A stretch of DNA of 64,000 bases, from the NCBI GenBank assembly GCA_963575745.1, contig CAUYUJ010014264.1, positions 1-64,000 of the forward strand, in the 5' to 3' direction. This document shows positions 51,761 through 60,031 of this stretch, in pieces. Below the pieces are notes generated by a model. It was not told the origin of the DNA. It worked only from the letters and a program-made list of their open reading frames with translations, and searched no databases. A program made the position numbers and the translations under genes. The stretch's first letter is position 1; each line of letters starts with the position of its first letter. Source of the DNA: Prorocentrum cordatum. Its lineage: Eukaryota > Sar > Dinophyceae > Prorocentrales > Prorocentraceae.

Positions 51761-52521
51761 GGGACCTCTTGGACCGCCTTGGACGGTGTGGAAGCCGACG
51801 ACGCGGCTATGGTAAAAATGTACGTTTTTCGAAGGGAATGTGACGATGTTTGCCTTTTTGGGGCCCCTTGGGACGCCGCTTAGGAACCTTTTGGGGGGTC
51901 TTGAAGGTTTGTTCGGCCGTCTGGAGGCCAGGTCAAGCGTTGTGAAGTAATATTTCGGCGTCTCGGGGCGCTCTTGGACCGTCTGGGAGACCTCTTGGGG
52001 CCCTCTTGGACCGATTTGGAGCCCTCTGGGGCTCCGAAAAAGAGTTCTGGCATCCTTGAACAGGACTTGCCGGGACCTTGCCGGGAGTCTGCCGGGGTAT
52101 TTTTCGTCCAGGGACCCCCAGGGCCCGCCCCGCGCGCGCGAACTAGAAAGATTGTTTACCAGCTACCAGAGATCTTAGCACGCCCCTGGCCCGTTGGGCC
52201 GGCGAATTTAAGTTCGCGACGTCTGATCTCAGCGGTACGTTTCTGGACCTTTTCCCAGGGCCCGACCTCCAGCCCCTAGGTCGTTTCTGGGACGGGGGCC
52301 CAGCGGGGGCTCCCAGACCCCGAGATCCGACGACGCGAAAAAATGGCAGCATCGTCCAAACCACGACCAGAGCCCTCGCCCCCATCGTTTTGCGGCACAT
52401 TTCGAGCTGGATCGATCTGTGAGAGTTCCGGGGCTGCGAAACCCGACGTCAACGCCCGGCTTGACAAAAATTGAGACGCTAGGATCTCAGGGGAGGCCAG
52501 AAGCAGCAAAACTAATCCGCG

Positions 52522-52899
52522 TTGAGCTTCTCGAGACATTGGAAGTCAGAGGGACTCGTGGAGGATCACAAGTCTGTAACAGATCTCTGTCCCCATGATT
52601 GGCATCACCCTACCTCGATGCCGATCTCAAGGACACCCTCAGTTTCTGAGAGCGCATCCCTGAGATTGCCGTCGCCCTCGGGCCAGTCAACCTTACTTTG
52701 GGATCGGGGTCAGCCCGAGGCTGGTTGGATCGGCGAGGACGTTGGAGGTCAGATCGGCGATCTCGGTTTCATCCATGCCCCTGCTGCTGCCTCCATCTTG
52801 GACGCCGAGGGGCAGGGCAGGGATAGAAAACTTGGCACCCCAGGGGCAGGAAGTTTGATCCATGTCCCCGCACTGGCCCCTCCTGGGGTTGGGGCGTGA
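52522..52899 (+). CDS. Candidate coding region, unknown protein
   Basis: The frame reads SFSRHWKSEGLVEDHKSVTD, LCPHDWHHPTSMPISRTPSV, then AGWIGEDVGGQIGDLGFIHA, and ends at TGA. Composition is mixed and non-repetitive with serine/proline-rich middle sections. The start codon is the first ATG and may lie within an exon. No family is recognised. Confidence 0.35.
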   Translation: MSFSRHWKSEGLVEDHKSVTDLCPHDWHHPTSMPISRTPSVSESASLRLPSPSGQSTLLWDRGQPEAGWIGEDVGGQIGDLGFIHAPAAASILDAEGQGRDRKLGTPGAGSLIHVPALAPPGVGA

Positions 52900-52924
52900 G
52901 CAGGGGCATGGAGAAGATGTTCTG

Positions 52925-53118
52925 TGGCAGCTCGTGGGAGCCTCCCATTCTATCTTGTCGGCTCTTGCGAATCGACCCTCGTCGACGCTAAATCGGCGCG
53001 AGCCGACGCTGAACCGACGCCCAAATCGGCGCGATCTCATCAGCTCCCAGACGCTCGTCGACGCCGATCGACGCTGAAGGTGGAGTTACGGGGGCATACC
53101 AGGCTCCCATGATCTGCT
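52925..53118 (+). repeat. ATCGACGCC element, forward copy
   Basis: GTGGCAGCTCGTGGGAGCCT, then reiterated CGACGC(T/C)AAATCGGCGC, then CCAGACGCT and CAGGCTCCCATGATCTGCT. A reverse copy is at 57519-57735. GGCATACCAGGCTCCCATGA recurs at 53369. Confidence 0.65.
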
Positions 53119-53279
53119 GCAGAAGGAGGGGCTGGACTCGTCGGCGTGGGGGCCGCCCATGGGGGGCAGGGGCACATCGACCGACCCCCCCCCCCTCCCC
53201 GTCGAGGCGGTGAGAAGGGATACCCACCCTGTGGCTGCGCCACACCGAGGAGGGGGGAGGGACAGGGGAGGCCCTCCGA

Positions 53280-53405
53280 GGAGGCACGTGCACCCCTATA
53301 GGAGGGTGGGCTCGACGGGGCGCCCTCGTCGAGGAGGAGGAGCGACGGGGACGGAGAGGGACGGGGAGGGCATACCAGGCTCCCATGACTTGCTACCGAA
53401 GCTTG
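53280..53405 (+). CDS. Candidate exon before F1 copy 14
   Basis: The phase-0 frame reads GALVEEEERRGRRGTGRAYQ, then APMTCYRSL, ending at the GT donor of F1. It joins in frame to 53532. The left limit is unknown, and the repeated GGCATACCAGGCTCCCATGA segment lies in it. Confidence 0.4.
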
Positions 53406-53531
53406 GTATCGCTCGGACGTGTGCACTTTGTCTCGGCGGGGATTATGAAGGAGCATCCTGGAGCATCCTGCGAAAAAAACCCACACGAAACCGAAAAAAA
53501 CGCAGGGAATGGACGTCCGAGCGATGGCCAG
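53406..53531 (+). mobile_element. F1 introner-like element, copy 14 (GT donor)
   Basis: GTATCGCTCGGACGTG to ACGTCCGAGCGATGGCCAG. It is the only copy with GT where the others have GC. Confidence 0.9.
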
Positions 53532-53755
53532 GAAGAGCAAGCTGCCCGTCGCCCGCCAGAGGACCTCGCCGGGCAGGGCGCCCCGCCGCACGACGGGGCG
53601 CCCTGGCCGCGCGACGCCGCCGCGGCGCCGGAGCGGCGCGGCTGGGAGGCCGAAGCGCGCCGCCTGGCGGAGTGGCGCGCGCGGCTCGCCGCCAGCCTGG
53701 GCGGGGCGGACCCCGAGGCGGTGGCCGGCGCCTCGGATCTGCGCGAAGCCCTCTC
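53532..53755 (+). CDS. Candidate exon after F1 copy 14
   Basis: It begins at the first base after the element's CAG and is open in phase 0: EEQAARRPPEDLAGQGAPPH, then GWEAEARRLAEWRARLAASL and GGADPEAVAGASDLREAL. Third positions are almost all G or C. The segment has the periodicity of amphipathic helices. It then enters a TCC/TTA tract. PEAV-AD/GA is echoed in the exon at 59172 (SPEAVADALDLLEAQ). No family is recognised, but coding is very likely. Confidence 0.6.
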
Positions 53756-53995
53756 CTCCTCCTCTTATTATTCTTCTTCTTATTATTATTATTTTTCTTA
53801 GTATTCTTCCTCTTATGATTATTATTATTATATTTCTTCCTCTTATTATTATTCTTATTATTCTCCTCCTCCTCCTCCTCTTCCTGCTCTTCTTCTTCTT
53901 ATTATCCTCATTCTCCTCCTCCTCCTCCTTCTCCTCCTCCTCCCCCTCCAGCTCCTCCTCCTCCTCCTCCTCCTCCTCCTCCTCCTCCTCCTCTG
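53752..53995. repeat. TCC / TTA / TTC triplet tract
   Basis: TCC passes into TTATTATTC and back to TCC. Confidence 0.9.
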
Positions 53996-54400
53996 AATAT
54001 TCCTCTTCCTCGTAGAAGTAATCGTATTACTAGTCGTATTCCTCGTTCTCTGCTTCTTCTCCTTCTTATGTGTATTGTCTTTAGTCACACTTGTCTTATT
54101 CGCTGAACTGTTATTAGCATTCGTCTTGTTACTGTTCGTAGTCGTAGTAATATTAGTATGGGTTTTTAGTCTGGGAATTCGCCGTATTAGTATCTGGAAT
54201 ATTATCAATGTTATTAGTATGTTTGACGTTGTTCTTCTGATTAGTATGTCTCACCTTCCTTTAATGAATCCTAGTTATTATTATTGTTATCTGTAAGGGC
54301 TTCGCCCCCATGCCGCCGGCCCCCCTCTCTTAGAATGGGACTTGCCAGAGCTGTGTCTGGACGCTGACGTGAAGCATTGTCGGGACCTCACGCGAGGGCC
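53996..54400. other. Unassigned AT-richer stretch
   Basis: TTAGTAT and TTATTAT-rich sequence, no gene seen. Confidence 0.4.
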
Positions 54401-54958
54401 AATACTAGTTTACGAGGGTTTATGGCTTCGGTGGCGCGAACATTAGGTAATTGTCGGTGGTGTATGGCTTCGGGGTCGCGACTATTATCTAGTTTACAAG
54501 GGTTAGTGGCCTCGGGGACGCACACATCGTCAAGTTACTAACGCTTATGGTTTCGGGTGCGCAAATTATATAATTTACAAGGTTCATGGCCTCGGGAACG
54601 CGAATATTGTATAATTTGCTAGGGTTTGCGACCTCGGGGACGCAAGCATGGTGTAATGTACAAGAGCTTACGGCCCTGGGGAGCGAATATCATATAATTG
54701 TCGATGGTTTTTTTTTGTCGGGGGTGCGAATCTTATGTCATCTACATGGGCTTAGGGTCTCAGGGGGCGCTAAGATTGCGTCATTTACAAAAGTTCATGG
54801 CTTCGGAGGCGCGATTAATGAGTAATTTAAAAAGGGGTTATAGCTTCGGGGGCGCGAATACGGTGTAATTTACTTTAGTTGATGGCCTCGGGGACGCGAA
54901 TATGGTGTAAACTATTAGGGATTATGGCCTTGGGGACGCGAATTTCATATATTTTTAG
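54400..54958 (+). repeat. 42-bp minisatellite, about 13 units
   Basis: ATGGCTTCGG or ATGGCCTCGG recurs at 54422, 54464, 54505, 54547, 54586, 54628, 54670 and onward, with GACGCGAATAT and TAATTTACAAGGGTT between. Confidence 0.9.
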
Positions 54959-55201
54959 GTGTCCCACGCCCCCCCAGGAATTCAGACAACGCGATCTGGG
55001 CGTGGTAAGAAAAGGTGGTTTGGAGCTCCCCCCCTCGCGCGTTCAGTAATAATTCACAGTAAGGAAGCAGAAAGCAGTACTGTAACAGTGGAAACTGGAA
55101 GCTGCAACTGGCACAGGGAGCTGCAATCCTCACCCTCGCAGCCTGGTGGCCCCGCAAGGGTGCCGGCGGATTATTGTTGATTTTGCTGTTTCGTCTTCTT
55201 G

Positions 55202-55362
55202 TTCCTCCTCCTCCTCCTCCTCCTCCTCCTCCTCCTCCTCCTCCTCCTCCTCCTCCTCTGCCCCCCTCCGCCCCCTTCCGCCTCCTCCTCCTCCTCCTCC
55301 TCCTCCTCCTCCTCCTCCTCCTGCTCCTGCTCCTCCTCCTCCTCCTTCTCCTCCTCCTAATT
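55202..55362. repeat. TCC microsatellite
   Basis: TCC with CGCCCCC and TGC interruptions. Confidence 0.95.
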
Positions 55363-55534
55363 CGGCTCGCCAGCCGCGGCCCAGGCAGCGTTTTGGCAGA
55401 GCTGTCTGCCCACGCGTCCCGCATTGCTGCACGGCTTTCCTGCTTCCTTGGGGTCCATTGGGGGCCTGGGGGAGCCCAGCACCGGTTCTGGCCAGTAGGA
55501 GGGGGGAGGCCCAAATGGGGTGGTGACCACACCG

Positions 55535-55725
55535 TGTGGCGAGTCGGTGGGGATTCGGGGTCACCGCACGGTTTTGGGACTCGGGTCGTTCTCCGAGGAC
55601 GTCTCGGGCGGCTGGAGCCTCCAGGGTCCCAAAACAGAGCGCTGACGGACCGTGCTGTGCGGTCTTGCGGGATTTCGAGGCCACCGCACGGTCTGGCACC
55701 GCACCGTTTCGGGATTCCAGAGGAG
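55535..55725 (+). repeat. CACCGCACGGT direct repeat
   Basis: GGATTCGGGGTCACCGCACG and GGATTTCGAGGCCACCGCAC, about 120 bp apart. Confidence 0.5.
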
Positions 55726-55831
55726 GGGGCATGTTCGAGGCGTTGGGTTTTGAGCAGGTTTTTGCTGTTTTTTTCTACCCCCGGGAGGCGGCGGCCAACG
55801 CCCTGGATGGCAGAGGAGGAAGAGAGTCTAT

Positions 55832-56006
55832 AGGCCTCCTAGACGGGGTCCGAGTAGATGGGGTCGGAGGATCGCGCCGCATCGCCGATGCATCGACGAT
55901 GCGGGTCGATGTGGAGACCGTGCTTCCCCACGCCGACGTCGCTGGTGCATCGGCGATGCGGCGCCATCCTCCAATCCCATCCACTCGGACCCTGTCTAGG
56001 AGGCCT
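55832..56006. mobile_element. GCATCGCCGATG fold-back element, copy 1
   Basis: AGGCCTCCTAGACGGGGTCC opens and GGACCCTGTCTAGGAGGCCT closes the element. The arms of about 65 bp pair through GGAGGATCGCGCCGCATCGC. The centre is CATCGACGATGCGGGTCGAT. Confidence 0.85.
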
Positions 56007-56019
56007 CGAGAGAGGCCCA

Positions 56020-56245
56020 GAGAGCCGGCGAGCACTGCTCCGCCGGCGGGTTGCCCGAGACTGCGGCCTGCAGGGGCCCCCTCTCGGGCCCCGGGACCGC
56101 CAGGAGCGCATCTCCGGGGCGAGGCCGCGGCCCCGGGGAAGCGGCCGGGGCTCCCGGGGCCCTCCGCCCGCCTGGGCGCACAGCAGGCCCCGAGGCGAGG
56201 GCCGGCGCGCGGCGTCTGCGACCAGCTGCCCTTGAGGTCCTGGCG
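56020..56245 (+). CDS. Possible coding island between fold-back elements
   Basis: Two frames are open and protein-like (RPRGSGRGSRGPPPAWAHSR; GDQLPLRSWRLDAEP-like), and the reverse strand is open too. GC richness alone could explain it. Reported because it is unique sequence between two related elements. Confidence 0.2.
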
Positions 56246-56255
56246 TCTCGATGCT

Positions 56256-56503
56256 GAGCCTCCCAGGTGGGGTCGGAGTAGATGGGGTCGGAGGATCGCG
56301 CCGCATCGCCGATGCATCGCCGATGCGGCTCGATGCGGAGCCCGATTTTCTCCGCGCCGGCGTCGCCGATGATCGCCCACGTCGACGATGCATCGCCAGT
56401 GCATCGCCAATGCATCGCCGATGCATCGCCGATGCATCCCGATGTATCGGCGATGCGGCGCGATCCTCCGACCCCATCTACTCCGACCCCATCTAGGAGG
56501 CCT
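56256..56503. mobile_element. GCATCGCCGATG fold-back element, copy 2
   Basis: GCCTCCCAGGTGGGGTCGGA opens and ACCCCATCTAGGAGGCCT closes it. The inside is expanded by repeated CGATGCATCGCC to 248 bp. Confidence 0.8.
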
Positions 56504-56604
56504 CTATCGATGTTTTCGAGCCGGGCGTGTTCGTCAGGCTTCGGGCCCCAGGGCCCTCACGGGTCGATCGGAGCTCCAGTCGTGATGTGTTGTGATGTTT
56601 CGAT

Positions 56605-56789
56605 GTGTTCGCGCCGTCGGATCTCACCCTGCGGGTCCTATCGACGCCGGGGTATCGGACGCCCCGCTGGGGTTCATTTCGTTGCAGACATCTTTCGAAT
56701 TGTGATCCCCGGCAGATGTTTCATCAATGCGACCTGCAGGATACGGTTCACATGCATCTGCCTTCTGGACCTCAGACGAGGAGAAGCTA
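56605..56789 (+). CDS. Possible coding island, unknown
   Basis: The frame from 56605 reads PSDLTLRVLSTPGYRTPRWG and then HQCDLQDTVHMHLPSGPQTR up to the F3 boundary at 56790. No family is recognised. Confidence 0.3.
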
Positions 56790-56977
56790 CCCAGACATGC
56801 TCGAGTCGTGGCAAAAAAGCGACGGAAGGATTCGTGCCGCTTTCGGTCCCTGGGGGCCCTCGCCGGGCCCAGGGACCCAAAAGACGACTCGGGATGCAAG
56901 GCAGCCCTGGGAAAGGCATCGGGGTTTCCGGGAATCGCGTATGGGACAAAAGAAGAAAGATGTATCGCATGTCTGGG
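56790..56977 (-). mobile_element. F3 element, reverse, intact termini
   Basis: CCCAGACATGC and GCATGTCTGGG are perfect inverted 11-mers, 188 bp end to end. The core is the reverse complement of the F3 core (GACGACTCGGGATGCAAGGC). Confidence 0.8.
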
Positions 56978-57518
56978 GGCACCGCTGCGCTTCCGTCTTT
57001 TATCTTTTACGCCCTCTGGGACTCCGTGGGAGGGCCTCGTCACCACGGCCAGACCCGCTTCGAAAGCCTTGTCAGAACGCACCCAGAGACAGGGACTTGG
57101 ACTCAGACGTGCGGTGCCCTGTTTCTGTTCCCTATTTCTTGGCCGCCTGAGGGCCCCGCCCGCCTTTGCCCTGTCACTGTCTCCCCAGTTAGAGCTGTGC
57201 GTAGCCCGCTTGGCTTTTAACGGAAGAGGTTCGCTTTCGCCCCGCCGACCAAAACAATTGTGTCTGTTCCATACGGGGCCCGGTCTTTGTCGTTCCGAAT
57301 CCCCAGCGAGGGCCGCCGGGAGCCGAGAACGGCCCGACATTTCCAGGTGTGATGTCCTCTCGACGCCAGGGCTGGACCTAAACGCTGTTTTGCTGGGTTT
57401 TGTTTTTCGTTTTGGCAGGGAGGTACAGGAAAACAGGTTGAGCAAAACGAACACCGACACGAACACACAACGAACAACAACGTTCAGGTCCAGCCCTGCT
57501 CGACGCGGGCATGGCTGT

Positions 57519-57735
57519 TCGGAAGCAAATCATGGGAGCTGGGTGTGCTGCCCTCTGAGTTCCGTCTTCAGCGTCGGGTAGCGTCTGGGAGTCGATGCGA
57601 TAGGGCCGATCTAGCGCCCGCTAGCGTCGATGCTCGTCGATCTGTCGTCGATTGGCGTCGGTTTGGCGTTGATTGGCGTCGATTCGCAGGAGCCGGCAAG
57701 CTGGTAGGAGAGAGATTCCCATGAGCTGCCACCGA
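57519..57735 (-). repeat. ATCGACGCC element, reverse copy
   Basis: The reverse complement of the 52925-53118 block: ATCATGGGAGCTGGGTGTGC, reiterated GGCGTCGATT, then CATGAGCTGCCACCG. Confidence 0.65.
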
Positions 57736-57981
57736 ATGTTTGGGGGGGGGGGGTCATCAGTGTTTGGTCTTATGGTGTGCCAGCCTGCTTTGGCCTTGGC
57801 CACCAGAGAGGGCTTCGAGCCCCAAGAAGGCACCGAAACGAAAGGGTCCTCACGACGCGCCGGGGCCCTGGGAGGCGGTGCTCGTTCGACACTGTGTCGC
57901 TGCTTGTTTGCTGGGTGCTCGGAATCGTTTCTGGGATGTGGCTCTTAAGTACGATGGGAACAGCATAAGTTTGGCCTCCCC

Positions 57982-58137
57982 CTCCTCCCCCTCCTCCCCC
58001 TCCTCCCCCTCCCTCCTCCTTCCTCCTCCTCCCTCCTCCTCCTCCCTCCTCCTCCTCCTCCTCCTCCTCCTCCTCCTCCTCCTCCTCCTCCTTCCTCCTC
58101 CTCCTCCTCCTCCTCCTCCTCCTCCTCCCCCTCCTAG
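57982..58137. repeat. TCC microsatellite
   Basis: TCC and CTCCCC triplets. Confidence 0.95.
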
Positions 58138-58171
58138 TGCCCCCCCCCCTCCCCGCTCCCTCTCCCCCCCC

Positions 58172-58210
58172 CTCCCCTTCGAGCCATGGAGCAGCCACGA
58201 CATTGGCTTG
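58172..58210 (+). CDS. Candidate exon before F1 copy 15
   Basis: The frame PFEPWSSHDIGL ends in phase 0 at the GC donor and joins in frame to the clearly coding segment at 58339. The left limit is obscured by the C-rich tract. Confidence 0.45.
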
Positions 58211-58338
58211 GCATCGCTCGGACGTGTGCATTTTTGATTCGGCGAGGACGATCGAGGAGCATCCCTGATCACTTGGCGAAAAAGCCACGCACGAAACCTA
58301 AAAAGAACACGGGAAATGGACGTCCGAGCGATGGCCAG
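58211..58338 (+). mobile_element. F1 introner-like element, copy 15
   Basis: GCATCGCTCGGACGTG to ACGTCCGAGCGATGGCCAG. Confidence 0.9.
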
Positions 58339-58515
58339 CATGAGTTGTCACCGGATTTCTGGGGCGGCATCAGTAGCTTCAAGTCGGGCATGTTCTTCTA
58401 CAGGAGGAATATTGTAGTGGCCTCCGGCCAGTGCCGCCGATCCGGGGGAGGCTCTGGATTCGATGATTTTTGCGGCTCTGTGGCTTCCTCCTTCCTCGAC
58501 ATGCGCAAACCATTA
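58339..58515 (+). CDS. Candidate exon after F1 copy 15
   Basis: Phase 0 from the element's CAG: HELSPDFWGGISSFKSGMFF, then YRRNIVVASGQCRRSGGGSG and FDDFCGSVASSFLDMRK. It is varied and globular-looking with no repeat, one of the best coding segments. Beyond about 58515 a MRKP..RQTPDGG stretch recurs at about 58670-58700 (ATGCGC..CATTAAGAAAACGCCAGA), so the right limit is near there. No family is recognised. Confidence 0.6.
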
Positions 58516-58760
58516 AGAAAACGCCAGACGCCAGATGGGGGACCGCCCCGCCCCCCTCCCCCCCTTCCCCGGGGAGGGTTCGGAGAGGGTTCCGAGGTGA
58601 GAGTCATGGGGGCGGTAGCGGCTAGATCTGAGGGGGGCGGGTCCCCGGGACCCCCCGAAACATCTTGGGGATGCGCGAACCATTAAGAAAACGCCAGATG
58701 GAGGACGCCCCCCCCTCCTTCCCCCCCTTTCCCTGGCAGAGCTACCCCGGCGCCCCCCCC
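58495..58760 (+). repeat. CATTAAGAAAACGCCAGA duplication
   Basis: CATGCGCAAACCATTAAGAA at 58500 and GATGCGCGAACCATTAAGAA at 58669, each followed by ACGCCAGATGG and a C-rich run. Confidence 0.75.
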
Positions 58761-58980
58761 CCCCCCCCCCCAAAGCAGAGCTGAAGCTCTTGCTTAGGCT
58801 CAGAGCTGAAGCTCTTGCTGAGGCTCCTTGTAGCTCACACGCCCGATCGGCGGATTTACAAATAGTCCAAAAATAGTGTAGGGACGATCTTTCTATCATT
58901 TGTTGACCATTTCCGCGCATGCTGTAACTATTTTTCGCTTGTCCTCCAAATCTGCCTGTATGGGGACATGCCCGACCAAA

Positions 58981-59162
58981 CCAGACATCCGGCGTCTCGA
59001 TTTTTTCGAGACGCGGGCCCCTGACCTGTCGACCACTTCCTCGGGACCAGCTTTTCATCCCGAGTCGTTTTATCCAGGTCCCGAGGCCCGGTAAGGGCCC
59101 CGAGAGGCCGAAAACAATGGAAGACCGTTGTCTCGATTTTTGCGAGGTGCCAGATGTCTGGG
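58981..59162 (+). mobile_element. F3 element, forward, with perfect subterminal hairpin
   Basis: CCAGACATCCGGCGTC at the left, GTGCCAGATGTCTGG at the right. GCGTCTCGA TTTTT TCGAGACGC is a perfect hairpin. Core GGGACCAGCTTTTCATCCCG. Confidence 0.75.
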
Positions 59163-59171
59163 ACATTAGCT

Positions 59172-59333
59172 CTTGGCCTCCCCCGAGGCGGTGGCCGACG
59201 CCCTGGACCTGCTGGAGGCGCAGGCGCGCGAGATCTGGGCCCTGCGCCTCGCGGCGGCTGGCGCGGACTCCGGCGCCGCGCTGGTCGCCGGCGCTGCGCC
59301 CGAGCCCAGGACCTGGAGACCCAGACCCCAACC
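59172..59333 (+). CDS. Candidate exon, alanine/leucine-rich helix
   Basis: The frame reads ASPEAVADALDLLEAQAREI, then WALRLAAAGADSGAALVAGA, with almost all third positions G or C. It then enters a TCC tract. It shares the PEAVA element with the exon at 53532, so it may belong to a related protein or a duplicated module. No family is recognised. Confidence 0.55.
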
Positions 59334-59910
59334 TCGTCCTCCTCCTCCTCATCCTTCTCCTCCTCCTCTTCCTCCTCCTCCTCCTCCTCCTCCTCCTCTC
59401 CTCCTCCTCCTCCTCCTCTTACCCTCCTCCTCCTCCTCCTCCTTCTCCTCCTTCTCCTCCTCCTCCTCCTCCTCCTCCTCCTTCTCCTCCTACTCCTCCT
59501 CCTACCTCCTCCTCCTCCTCCTCCTCCTCCTCCTCCTCCTCCTCCTCCCTCCTCCCCCTCCTCCCCCTCCCTCCTCCTTCCTCCTCCTCCTCCTCCTCCT
59601 CCTCCTCCTCCTCCTCTCCTCCTCCTCCTCCTCCTCCTCCTCCTCCTCCTCTCTCCTCCTCTTCTCCCTCCTCCTCCTCCTCCTCTTACTCCTCCTCCTC
59701 CTCCTCCTTCTCCTCCTTTTTCTCCTCCTCCTCCTCCTCCTCCTCCTTCTCCTACTCCTCCTACTCCTCCTCCTCCTCCTCCTCCTCCTCCTCCTCCTCC
59801 TCCTCCTCCCCCTCCTCCCCCTCCACCCCTCCTACCCCTCCTCCTCCTCCTCCTCCTCCTCCCCCTCCGCCTCCTCCTCCTCCTGCTCCTCCTCCTCCTC
59901 CTCCTCCAGC
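59330..59910. repeat. Long TCC microsatellite
   Basis: About 580 bp of TCC with CCCTCC and TTC variants, the longest tract in the window. It ends just upstream of the LINE. Confidence 0.95.
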
Positions 59911-60031
59911 CGTTTTGGGCCCAGACCGCTAGATCCGAGAGCGGGGGCCTTGCCTGTGCGAACTTCAAAACGGCACGCTGCACAGGCGAGCCAGATTCAG
60001 TTGCAAGCATCCCCGCCTTCCTGTCGCCAGG

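Noticed and set aside
49276-51843. Long Gly/Leu/Trp/Ser-rich frames
   Set aside because: Products of the CTTGGGG minisatellite; both strands are open and composition follows the 12-bp unit.
53092-53393. Direct repeats GGCATACCAGGCTCCCATGA as short LTRs
   Set aside because: Only about 25-35 bp each, with no element features between them. More likely part of the ATCGACGCC element or a duplicated exon piece.
9430-58225. Inner GT (GGAC^GTGTGC) as the F1 donor
   Set aside because: It is present in all copies, but it gives the wrong phase at 47065 and 58211, where the outer GC gives in-frame joins, and the 53406 copy has GT at the outer site. Not fully excluded without cDNA.
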